From the NCBI RefSeq assembly GCF_002198095.1, contig NZ_NHMK01000011.1:1-64000 (forward strand): 64,000 nucleotides of DNA, given 5' to 3'. Within the stretch, counting starts at the first letter, position 1; each line of letters begins with the position of its first letter. The notes under the pieces are model-generated. The model was not told the origin of the DNA. It worked only from the letters and a program-made list of their open reading frames with translations, and did not search any database. Of the stretch, positions 52,609 to 60,424 are shown piece after piece. The translations under genes and the position numbers were made by a program. The stretch comes from Deinococcus indicus. GTDB lineage: Bacteria; Deinococcota; Deinococci; Deinococcales; Deinococcaceae.

Positions 52609-53862
52609 ATGACCACCCGTTCCCGCCGCGTCCGTGCCGTCGCCGTCCAGCCCCGCTGGCACGCCACCGACTTCGTCACCGCCGACGCCTTCCGCCGCTG
52701 GATGCGCGCCCAGCTCGAAGAGGCCCGCCCGCACCTCGCCCCGGACCGCCCGAACCTGGTCGTCCTGACCGAACTGAACGGCCTGCCGCTCGTGCTGCGC
52801 GGCGGCGGCTGGGCGCTGCGCCTGCGGACCTTCGAGCGGGTGGCGCTGGCCCTGTTCCTGACCCGTCTGCCCCGCACGCTGCCGGTCCTGCTGCGCGACC
52901 GCGTGTCACCCATCCGGGCGCTGCAACTCGCAGGCACCGACGAGAACACCGCCCTGTACCTGCACACCTGCCGCGACCTCGCCCGCGAGTACGGCGTGTA
53001 CCTGTGCTGCGGCAGCGCCCCCATGCCCCGCTACACCCGGCGCGGCGACCGCCTGACCCGCGCGCCCGGCCTCCTGACCAACCAGACGGTCCTGCTCGAC
53101 CCGCAGGGCGAACTGATCGGCGTGACCGACAAGATCCACCTGACCCCCGACGAGCAGGGCGGCGGCGTGGACCTCACGCCCGGCGATCCGGGCGAACTGC
53201 GCGTGTTCCCCACCCCCGCCGGGGATCTGGGCGTCGCCATCAGCCTCGACGCCTTCCGGCCCGACGTGATCGGTTCCCTGGAAGCGCATGGCTGCACCGT
53301 CCTGCTGCAACCCGACGCGAACGGCTCCCCCTGGACCGCCAGGGAGGGCCTGCCGCCCGACCCGGCGAACCTGCGCGACCAGCCGCTCGCGTGGCTGGAA
53401 AGCAGCTGGCAGGTCACGAGCACCACCCGCATCCGCTACGCCGTGAACCCCATGGTCGTCGGGAACCTGCTGGACCTGACCTTCGACGGGCAGAGCGGCA
53501 TCACCGGCCCGCACGACGAGGCCCCCCACCCGCGCAGTTACGTCATGACCGACCCCCGCCCCGGCTTCCTGGCCCTGACCCCCTGGGTCGAGGACGGCCC
53601 GCCCGAACAGCTGCGCCGCACCGGACAGCAACTCGCCGCCGGCAGCGGCCACCCGCGCGAGAACGCCTACCGCACCGACACCCTGCACGCCGACCTGACC
53701 CTGCCCCCCACCACCCTCACCGCGCCCGCCCCCACCCCCCACGAGGACGCCCTGCGCGCCCTGCTGCGCGGCGAGGCCCGCCCCGCCCGCCCCCGCGCGT
53801 GGCTCTGGGCGCTGGCCGCCCTGCCACTCCTGGCCCTGCCCCTGCTGCGCCGCCGCCCCTGA
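52609..53862 (+). CDS. Membrane-anchored nitrilase-fold protein lacking the catalytic Cys
   Basis: A 417-residue carbon-nitrogen hydrolase-fold protein. Of the Glu-Lys-Cys triad, Glu55 (LTELNG) and Lys175 (TDKIHLTP) are present, but the position of the nucleophile reads GVAISLDAFRP, with Ser212 in place of Cys. A C-terminal hydrophobic segment (about 398-412, WLWALAALPLLALPLL) followed by RRR suggests a tail anchor. Without Cys it is unlikely to be an ordinary amidase; it may be a binding protein or use Ser. It is next to, and divergent from, the 5-oxoprolinase operon. Confidence 0.85.
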   Translation: MTTRSRRVRAVAVQPRWHATDFVTADAFRRWMRAQLEEARPHLAPDRPNLVVLTELNGLPLVLRGGGWALRLRTFERVALALFLTRLPRTLPVLLRDRVSPIRALQLAGTDENTALYLHTCRDLAREYGVYLCCGSAPMPRYTRRGDRLTRAPGLLTNQTVLLDPQGELIGVTDKIHLTPDEQGGGVDLTPGDPGELRVFPTPAGDLGVAISLDAFRPDVIGSLEAHGCTVLLQPDANGSPWTAREGLPPDPANLRDQPLAWLESSWQVTSTTRIRYAVNPMVVGNLLDLTFDGQSGITGPHDEAPHPRSYVMTDPRPGFLALTPWVEDGPPEQLRRTGQQLAAGSGHPRENAYRTDTLHADLTLPPTTLTAPAPTPHEDALRALLRGEARPARPRAWLWALAALPLLALPLLRRRP

Positions 53863-53943
53863 CCCTCATTTGACAGGACGCGCCCCCCCTCTTATACTTC
53901 CCCTCGCGCCTGAGTTCAGCACAGGGCGCGCCCCGCCACGCAG

Positions 53944-54032
<89 letters not shown>

Positions 54033-54049
54033 AACATGACAACCGGACT

Positions 54050-54137
54050 GGAGAGGTGGGTGAGTGGCTGAAACCGCACCCCTGCTAAGGGTGTATACCG
54101 CAAGGTATCGAGGGTTCGAATCCCTCCCTCTTCGCCA
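54050..54137 (+). tRNA. tRNA-Ser (anticodon GCT)
   Basis: Acceptor GGAGAGG / CCTCTTC, anticodon loop CTGCTAA with GCT, long variable arm, T loop TTCGAAT, encoded CCA. It reads AGC/AGU and follows the first Ser tRNA by 18 bases. Confidence 0.95.
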
Positions 54138-54176
54138 CCATTCAACGCGCCACACGTTGAATACAGCACAACGGAC

Positions 54177-54253
<77 letters not shown>

Positions 54254-54260
54254 CCACAGA

Positions 54261-54281
54261 ACCCCCGCCCCGCGCGGGGGT
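54261..54281 (+). terminator. Terminator of the first tRNA cluster
   Basis: Stem ACCCCCGC / GCGGGGGT, followed by TCGCTGTTCT. Confidence 0.7.
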
Positions 54282-54421
54282 TCGCTGTTCTATCCCCCAG
54301 AGGCGAAAGCTGGACGCCGGCTGACCACTGTTCCCGACCCCCACGTCCCCCCACTTGCAATTTCCGCCCGGACCCGGTAATCTCTTTCGGCTGAGCAGTG
54401 AGCAATCGCCGACAGCACAAC

Positions 54422-54498
<77 letters not shown>

Positions 54499-54506
54499 CA
54501 GGCAAG

Positions 54507-54530
54507 ACCCCCGCCGCGGCGGGGGTTTTC
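54507..54530 (+). terminator. Terminator of the second tRNA-Arg
   Basis: Stem ACCCCCGC / GCGGGGGT with a 4-base loop, then TTTTC. Confidence 0.8.
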
Positions 54531-54536
54531 CATTTC

Positions 54537-54690
54537 ATGCGGATCCCGTTTGTTTCGCCGGTAATCCAGTGAATTTCCGGATTGTCGGCTCCATGTCCGG
54601 AACCCGTGTTGCTCTCACTCTGCGGAGCAGCGCTACGAGTCGTTTCGCTCGGATCGAACGGGCTTTACAGCCCATTCAATCGGAGTCCAT
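54537..54690 (-). repeat. Dispersed palindromic element, full inverted copy G
   Basis: Read on the minus strand it has the left end GGACTCCGATTGAATGGGCT and the right end GGCGAAACAAACGGGATCCG; 154 bases. A further fragment GACGGACTCCGG follows at 54693. It lies right after the tRNA-Arg terminator and before the DUF1851 gene. Confidence 0.8.
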
Positions 54691-54749
54691 CAGACGGACT
54701 CCGGACAAAAACCGCTGCCATGCCAACTGCACCGTGAAAGCCGTAGTGC

Positions 54750-55295
54750 TCAAGCCTGACTCAACAGGTGACAATAGGTTTGCAGGTCACCCACGTAAAT
54801 TTCCGAAGTCAGCTCGTCTCCCCCCAGCGCAATGGCTGGATTCAGGCAAAAGCAGGTGGTGGCGTTAATACGGTTGCCTTCCTCCCACATCTTCTGATGA
54901 CGCGCGAACAGGACATCATCCTCTATGTACTCTGCCTCGCTCAACGTCATGATGGCGGTGTAGAAGGATTCCGCAATGAGCATCAGTGCTTTGTGATTCG
55001 GCGAGAAGAAGAAGAAATGGCCGCCTGGATCGAACAGGTGAAAGTCGCCGAAAGAAGTCCGCGCGAACGGAATCAGGCTCCGGTCAAGGTCAAACATCGG
55101 CACAAGCCAGCTGCTTTCCTGCGGATTGACCAGCCATACGAAGCCGTCTTTGCGAGAGCCGAAGCCGACTTCCTGCCAGAACATCTGCAGGAACTCTGGA
55201 TACCCGCGTGTAGAGTTGGCATCAGGCCGCGCTGCGTCGGCGACATTCCCGAACTGCTGGTGAAAGTAACTGATGGCCTCATAATCCAGCGTCAT
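54750..55295 (-). CDS. GAD-like/DUF1851 immunity-type protein
   Basis: A 181-residue protein. The C-terminal half matches DUF1851 (Tdi1-type T6SS immunity C-terminal domain): GDFHLFDPGGHFFFFSPNHK (about 83-102), CFCLNPAIALGGDE, and a final LQTYCHLLSQA. The N-terminal part (LDYEAISYFHQQFGN ... GYPEFLQMFWQEVGF) fits a GAD-like domain. Family members neutralise ADP-ribosylating or DNase toxins or are orphan immunity genes. No toxin gene is adjacent. Its DNA is clearly less GC-rich than the surroundings, and repeat copies flank both sides, so it is probably acquired. The ATG lies in the end of copy H. Confidence 0.8.
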   Translation of the reverse strand: MTLDYEAISYFHQQFGNVADAARPDANSTRGYPEFLQMFWQEVGFGSRKDGFVWLVNPQESSWLVPMFDLDRSLIPFARTSFGDFHLFDPGGHFFFFSPNHKALMLIAESFYTAIMTLSEAEYIEDDVLFARHQKMWEEGNRINATTCFCLNPAIALGGDELTSEIYVGDLQTYCHLLSQA

Positions 55296-55360
55296 ACGGA
55301 CTCCGATGGCGGTGGTGTTCGAAAACCGCTCCATCCGAGCGGCTTACAGGTCATTCAACT
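55294..55360 (+). repeat. Dispersed palindromic element, partial copy H
   Basis: ATACGGACTCCGATGGCGG starts like the other copies, then diverges; CATCCGAGCGGC matches the middle of copies A and B; the right end is missing. Orientation is opposite to copy G, so the two 'left' ends face the DUF1851 gene. Confidence 0.65.
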
Positions 55361-55412
55361 GCACTACCAGGGTCACGGCTACCATCCTGCCGGTGACGGC
55401 GACATTCACCTT

Positions 55413-56114
55413 TCAGAGCGTCGCGCCCCGCAGCAGCGGCAGTTGCCGGGTCTGGTCGCCCGTCAGGCCGGTGGCGTGTTCGAGGGCGGTGACGGTGCGC
55501 TCGAGTTCACGGGCGAGGTCGTGCAGGCGCGGGCGGGTGCGCGTGGCGGGCGCGGCGAGGTACTGGTCGCTGAGCAGCCGGTAGTACTGGAGGGTGCCGT
55601 CCCGTCCTTCCCGGAAGCGCCCGAAGTACCCGTCGCGCTGGTCGGCGGGCAGGGCGCTGACGTCCGCGAGGATGGTGCGGGCGTTGTGGAGTTTGTCGGA
55701 CGCGCTGACCAGCAGGGCCGGGGCGGGCTGGGCGGGCAGGTGACGCAGGTACGCGGTCTTGCGCTCGGCCCAGGGGCGTTTGGGCTGTCCGGGGGGCGGG
55801 GTGTCGTCGGTGGCGCCGTCCACGAGGACCGCGACCGGCTCGCCGAACCGCCGGGCGATCTCGGCGCGCAGGTCTTCGGGCGTGCGGCCGGTGTGGGCCG
55901 GGCCGTCTTCCAGGGCGTCGTGCAGCAGGGCCGCCACGGCTTCCGGCTGGTCGGCGCCGTATTCCAGCGCGATGGACGCCACGCCCAGCAGGTGAGAGAC
56001 GTACGGCACGCTGGGTGTCTGGCCGGCCGGGACCTTGCGGTACTGACCGGTGTGCCACGCGGCGGCCAGGGTCAGGGCCTCGCCGAAGGTCGGGTCGAGC
56101 GGAAAATCGGGCAT
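55413..56114 (-). CDS. HD-domain phosphohydrolase (RelA/SpoT hydrolase-like)
   Basis: A 233-residue HD protein: YVSHLLGVASIALEYGAD, LLHDALEDG with His65-Asp66, and SDKLHNART with Asp140; His41 completes the metal site. This pattern matches the stand-alone (p)ppGpp hydrolase (Mesh1-like) group, so it may remove pyrophosphate from alarmones, but other nucleotide substrates are possible. There is no synthetase domain. The ATG at 56114 has TATCGT seven bases upstream. Confidence 0.87.
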   Translation of the reverse strand: MPDFPLDPTFGEALTLAAAWHTGQYRKVPAGQTPSVPYVSHLLGVASIALEYGADQPEAVAALLHDALEDGPAHTGRTPEDLRAEIARRFGEPVAVLVDGATDDTPPPGQPKRPWAERKTAYLRHLPAQPAPALLVSASDKLHNARTILADVSALPADQRDGYFGRFREGRDGTLQYYRLLSDQYLAAPATRTRPRLHDLARELERTVTALEHATGLTGDQTRQLPLLRGATL

Positions 56115-56121
56115 GTCGGAC

Positions 56122-56127
56122 ACGATA
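56122..56127 (-). promoter_or_regulatory. -10 box of the HD hydrolase gene
   Basis: TATCGT (minus strand), 7 bases to the ATG at 56114. Confidence 0.5.
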
Positions 56128-56302
56128 GGGCAGGGGAGAGGTCGGCCTCTGCCCACCTGCTGCCCGGCCCCGGCGCGGCTGCCCACGGGGCCGCCCGGGC
56201 CGGTCTTCATGAGGTCCGGGTCAGTAAGTTTTATGTGAGTTCGCTGGGTTTATGGTTCAGCCACGTTGAACGGTGGGCTAGCCGTCGCGAGGAGGAACTG
56301 GA

Positions 56303-57118
56303 ATGGATCACGGGAACATGCTCCACACCGAGTGGAACACTTCATACATTGTGCTCTCGTACGTTATCGCGTCGCTCGCTTCGTACGTGTCGCTGGAGCT
56401 GGCCGGCCGCGCCGGGCAGAGCTTCAAGAGCACCGCCAGCCGCTTCTGGCTGATCGCGCAGGCACTGGTGCTCGGGTACGGCATCTGGGCGATGCACTTC
56501 GTGGGCATGCTGGCCTATCAGGTGGACGCCGCCGCGAGCTTCAGCGTGGGCCTGACGGTCTTCTCGGGCCTGATCGCCGTCGCCATGATCTACCCGGCGC
56601 TGCGTCTGCTGCACGGCGGACCCCTGACGCCCGCGCGCCTGGGATCGGCCGCCGCGCTGGCCGGCCTGGGAATCGTCGTCATGCACTACACCGGCATGGC
56701 CGCCTACCAGCTGCCCGGCACCGAGGCGCAGATCGTGTGGTTCCCGCTGATCGCGTCCGTCCTGATCGCCGTGGGCGCCAGCGCCGTGGCGTTCTACCTG
56801 TTCCGCCTGCTGTCCAGCACCTGGGCCGAGCGTCAGCCCCGCCTGACCCTGGCCGGCGTGAAGGCCGGCGCCGGCCTCGTGATGGGCGGCGCCGTGATCG
56901 GCATGCACTACACCGGCATGGCCGCCCTGCAGTACCGCGTCGTGGACGAACTGAAGGTCGGTCTGGCCTCCAGCGGCGTGGACACTTCGCTGCTGGCGCT
57001 GCTGGTGGGCGTCGTGTCGTTCCTGCTGATCGGTCTGGCCGTCACGAGCATCCTGATGGACGCCGGCCGCAGCAGCGGCGACCTCGGCGAGATGGACTTC
57101 ACCAGCGCCGCCGACTGA
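56303..57118 (+). CDS. MHYT-domain integral membrane sensor
   Basis: A 271-residue membrane protein with seven predicted helices and three MHYT-type motifs: MHFVGM (64-69), MHYTGM (127-132) and MHYTGM (201-206). The family is proposed to bind copper and sense O2, CO or NO near the outer face of the membrane. Unlike most, it has no attached GGDEF/EAL or kinase domain. A good ribosome-binding site (GAGGAGGAACTGG) precedes the ATG. It is 131 bases upstream of the chemosensory genes in the same direction and may feed them. Confidence 0.9.
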   Translation: MDHGNMLHTEWNTSYIVLSYVIASLASYVSLELAGRAGQSFKSTASRFWLIAQALVLGYGIWAMHFVGMLAYQVDAAASFSVGLTVFSGLIAVAMIYPALRLLHGGPLTPARLGSAAALAGLGIVVMHYTGMAAYQLPGTEAQIVWFPLIASVLIAVGASAVAFYLFRLLSSTWAERQPRLTLAGVKAGAGLVMGGAVIGMHYTGMAALQYRVVDELKVGLASSGVDTSLLALLVGVVSFLLIGLAVTSILMDAGRSSGDLGEMDFTSAAD

Positions 57119-57249
57119 CCCTGCCGTCCTGCCGGGCCGCGCCCCGCGCCCGCATTCCCCGTCTTCCCGTTTCGCCCGACTCTCCCGGAATGTTCCGGCT
57201 CTCCCCGCCGCCGCCCCCGGCCGCGGCCCGCAAAGGAAGTTGAATCTGC

Positions 57250-57612
57250 ATGGCACGAATCCTGATCGTTGATGACTCCCCCGCCGACCTGAAATTCATG
57301 GAAGCCGCCCTGAACGGCTCTCCCCACACCGTGACCGCCCTGAACGACCCCAATCAGGTCGAGGCCGTGGCCGACCAGCTGCGCCCGGACCTGCTGCTGG
57401 TGGACGTCGTCATGCCCGGCCGTAACGGTTACGAGGTCGTGCGTGGCCTGCGCCGCCAGCCCGGCATGGACACCCTGAAGGTCGTGTTCGTGTCCAGCAA
57501 GGGCAACGAGACCGACGTGAAGTGGGGTCTGCGCCAGGGTGCCGACGACTACATCGTCAAGCCGTACACCCAGGAGCAGGTGCTGGGCGTCATCTCCAAG
57601 CTGCTCGGCTGA
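57250..57612 (+). CDS. CheY/PilG-like response regulator
   Basis: A 120-residue stand-alone receiver: acidic pair Asp8-Asp9 (LIVDDS), phosphorylation site Asp52 (LLVDVVMPG), Ser82/Ser83, and Lys104 (YIVKPYT). It receives phosphate from the CheA of this cluster. Its stop overlaps the cheW start by one base (TGATG). AAGGAAGTTGAATCTGC precedes the ATG. Confidence 0.93.
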   Translation: MARILIVDDSPADLKFMEAALNGSPHTVTALNDPNQVEAVADQLRPDLLLVDVVMPGRNGYEVVRGLRRQPGMDTLKVVFVSSKGNETDVKWGLRQGADDYIVKPYTQEQVLGVISKLLG

Positions 57613-58028
57613 TGCCGGACGCGCTGCTGGTCCGCATTCAGGGCACGCGCCTGGCCCTGCCCCTGTCGGGTGAGCAGACCATCGCCGAACTGGGACCGGT
57701 GGCGCCCCTGCCGAACGGCGAGCCGCTGCTGCTGGGCCTGACGACCGTGCAGGGCCGCGCGGTGCCGCTCGTGAACCTCGTCCCGCTGCTGCCCGCCACC
57801 GACACCGGTCCAGCCAGCGCCGCACCGGCCAGCGCGGACCCGGACCGCCTGATGGTCCTGACCGACCTGGACGGCGACCGCGTAGCCCTGCTGGTCAGCG
57901 AGGTTCTGGGCGTCACGGCCCTGCCCACGCCCGCCCCCAGCGCCGCGCTGCTGATCGACCTGCCCGGCGGTCCGCTGCTGAACCCGTCCGCGCTGCTGCT
58001 CGAACTGCGCGACTCCCTGGAACGCTGA
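57612..58028 (+). CDS. CheW-like coupling protein
   Basis: A 138-residue SH3-like CheW domain: LLVRIQGTRLALPLSGEQTI at the start, GLTTVQGRAVPLVNLVPLL in the middle, MVLTDLDGDRVALLVSEVLG, and a C-terminal strand. It couples the chemoreceptor to CheA. It overlaps the preceding response regulator, giving coupled translation. Confidence 0.9.
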   Translation: MPDALLVRIQGTRLALPLSGEQTIAELGPVAPLPNGEPLLLGLTTVQGRAVPLVNLVPLLPATDTGPASAAPASADPDRLMVLTDLDGDRVALLVSEVLGVTALPTPAPSAALLIDLPGGPLLNPSALLLELRDSLER

Positions 58029-58121
58029 GCCGCCTCCCCTCCCTCGTCCGCTCCTTCCCTCGCCTGCCCGCCGCCCGCTGCCCCCCCGCGCCTTTCTCCC
58101 CCCTTTTTCGGAGGTTCACCC

Positions 58122-60335
58122 ATGCAACTCCAGTTCCAGACTGCCCGACTGTCCCGCCCTGCCCGCCCTGCCAGTGAACAGCGAGTCGGCTGGCTGGGAC
58201 AACTGCGCGTGGGTCAGAAACTCTCGCTGACCGCGCTGGCGTTCGGTGTGCCGCTCACGGTGCTCGTCAGTCTGCTGCTGGCCGCCGAGCAGCGCGACAT
58301 CACCTTCACGCAGCGCGAACTGACGGGCATCGCGCTGTTCGAGCCGCTCAAGGGCATCGAGACGAACGTGAACGCCTTCGTGGACAACTCGCTGGAAGGC
58401 AAGCTGGAAGAGGCGGCCAAGAACGCCGCCGCCGTGGACGCCTCTATCGCCTCGCTGGAACGTCAGGCGGACCCGATCTACCGTGAACGTATCCAGGCGT
58501 TCAAGAACGAGTGGAAGGTCCTGCCGGACTCCATCGGCACGCAGGCGGACCTGGCGATCATCCAGAACTTCCAGAACCTGATCGGTACCTACCAGCGCGG
58601 CATGACCGAGGACGCCCTGACCCAGTCCGGCCTGATGCTCGACCCGGTCGCGGACAGCTTCTTCGTGATGGACTCCACGCTGCGCGTCCTGCCGGACGTG
58701 CTGATCCGCCTGAACATCGCGTACCTGACCACCGAGGCCGGCCTGCGCGAGGGCGGCGACCCCAGCCCCTACCTGGACGTGCTGCGCCGCCTGGGCGTGG
58801 AATTCGAGACGGCCCTGAGCGCCTACAACGGCAGCGTGGAACGCGCCGTGCGCGCCAACCCCGCCCTGCAGGACACCCTCGGCAAGTCCGCGCAGGTCTT
58901 CACGGACTCGCTGACGCCCGTGATCGCTGACATCAACCAGGCCGTGGAATCCCGCAGCCTGAAGGGCATCAACATCGACAACATCGAGAACGGCGCGTCG
59001 CTCAAGGGCAGCGCGGCCCTGAACACCGGCACGCAGGCCCTGGCCGGCATCCTCCAGGGGCGTATCGACGAGTCCCGCCGCCAGCTGCTGCTGACCCTGG
59101 CGCTGGTGGCCGCCGCACTGGTCGTGGCGTTCACGCTGCTGATCCGCCTGTCGCGCTCCATCGTCAAGCCGCTGTCCTCGCTGACCCGCGCCAGCCGCGC
59201 CATGTCGCAGGGCGACCTGAACGTGCAGGTGCCGGTGCAGACCCGCGACGAGCTGGGCTTCATGGCCCACACCTTCAACAACGCCGCCGCGCAGCTGCGC
59301 GTGAACGAGCAGAAGAACGTCACCGAACGTGAAGAGGCGCAGCGCCTGCAGGGCAACATCGGTTCGTTCCTGGACGTGACCATGGACATCGCCAGCGGTG
59401 ACCTGACCCGCCGCGGCGTCGTGTCCGAGGACGTTCTGGGGAACGTCGTGGACTCCATCAACGTGATGGTCGACGAGCTGGGCGCCGTTCTGGGCGAGGT
59501 GCAGAAGGCCTCGGCGTCCGTGACCGACGCCAGCCGCGAGATGCTGGGCACCACCGACCAGATCGTGCGCGGCGCCGACACCACCACCGCCGAGACCCGC
59601 CGCGTGGCCGAACAGGTACGCGCCGTGACCGACGGCTTCCGCGAGATGGCCGAGGCCGCGCAGCAGAGCGCCGAATCCGCCCGTCAGGCGCTCGCGGCGT
59701 CGCAGCAGGGTCGCGAGGCCGTGCTGGGCACCCTGGACGGCATGCAGAACATCCGCCGCGAGGTGCAGGGCGTCTCCCGCCGAATCAAGACGCTGGGCGA
59801 ACGTTCGCTGGAAATTCAGGAAATCGTCGATACCATCTCGCGCCTGTCGAGCCAGACCAACCTTCTGGCACTGAACGCCTCCATTGAGGCGGCCGGTGCA
59901 GGGGCCGCCGGCAGCCGCTTCGCGATCGTGGCAGACGAAGTGCGTAAACTCGCGGACTCGTCCGCGCAGGCCACCGCGCGCATCGCCAGCCTGATCCGCA
60001 CGGTGCAGCTGGAAATCACGGAGGTCGTCACCAGCGTGGAAGACGGCACCCGCGAGGTGGAACAGGGCTACCGCGTCGCCGCGACCGCCGGGGAACGCAT
60101 CGAGGAACTGGGTCAGCTGGCCGCGCAGGCCGCGCAGTTCGCCGAACGAATCAACAACGCCACCAACGAACAGGTGCGCGGCGTGGAACAGGTGAACGCC
60201 GCCGTGCAGCAGATCGGTCAGGTCGCCGAGCAGTCCCACGAGAGCGTCGAGCAGGGCCGCGCGGCCGCGCAGCGACTCCAGCACCTCGCGCAGAACCTGC
60301 TGCAGAGCCTGTCGCGCTTCAAGCTGCCCAGCTGA
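58122..60335 (+). CDS. Methyl-accepting chemotaxis protein (PilJ-like receptor)
   Basis: A 737-residue receptor: cytoplasmic start (1-30), membrane helix about 36-55, periplasmic helical sensor (about 56-320), second helix about 324-345, HAMP (VKPLSSLTRASRAMSQGDLN), a second HAMP-like unit, then the coiled-coil signalling domain (about 450-737) with tip ISRLSSQTNLLALNASIEAA and AIVADEVRKLADSS. Usual Gln/Glu methylation sites are weak, and no CheR or CheB is in view. CGGAGGTTCACCC precedes the ATG; a C/T-rich stretch fills the gap after cheW. Confidence 0.93.
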   Translation: MQLQFQTARLSRPARPASEQRVGWLGQLRVGQKLSLTALAFGVPLTVLVSLLLAAEQRDITFTQRELTGIALFEPLKGIETNVNAFVDNSLEGKLEEAAKNAAAVDASIASLERQADPIYRERIQAFKNEWKVLPDSIGTQADLAIIQNFQNLIGTYQRGMTEDALTQSGLMLDPVADSFFVMDSTLRVLPDVLIRLNIAYLTTEAGLREGGDPSPYLDVLRRLGVEFETALSAYNGSVERAVRANPALQDTLGKSAQVFTDSLTPVIADINQAVESRSLKGINIDNIENGASLKGSAALNTGTQALAGILQGRIDESRRQLLLTLALVAAALVVAFTLLIRLSRSIVKPLSSLTRASRAMSQGDLNVQVPVQTRDELGFMAHTFNNAAAQLRVNEQKNVTEREEAQRLQGNIGSFLDVTMDIASGDLTRRGVVSEDVLGNVVDSINVMVDELGAVLGEVQKASASVTDASREMLGTTDQIVRGADTTTAETRRVAEQVRAVTDGFREMAEAAQQSAESARQALAASQQGREAVLGTLDGMQNIRREVQGVSRRIKTLGERSLEIQEIVDTISRLSSQTNLLALNASIEAAGAGAAGSRFAIVADEVRKLADSSAQATARIASLIRTVQLEITEVVTSVEDGTREVEQGYRVAATAGERIEELGQLAAQAAQFAERINNATNEQVRGVEQVNAAVQQIGQVAEQSHESVEQGRAAAQRLQHLAQNLLQSLSRFKLPS

Positions 60336-60349
60336 GCCGCCCCGCTGCC

Positions 60350-60380
60350 CAGTCGCACAGCCGCACAGTCGCACAGCCGC
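60350..60380 (+). repeat. 8-base tandem repeat between MCP and cheA
   Basis: Four units alternating CAGTCGCA and CAGCCGCA, the last ending CAGCCGCC; the rest of the 90-base gap is C-rich and featureless. Confidence 0.6.
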
Positions 60381-60424
60381 CCGCCCCCCTGTCGCCCTTC
60401 ACGCCCCCTGAGAGGAATCCTGAG

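Noticed and set aside
54537..55360. Integrative element with an att site at tRNA-Arg
   Set aside because: No integrase, and no direct repeat of the tRNA 3' end is found on the far side; only the small element copies are seen.
58029..58113. Pyrimidine-rich tract before the MCP gene as a special regulatory element
   Set aside because: Such C/T-rich gaps are expected in this GC-rich genome; no repeat, palindrome or promoter boxes stand out.
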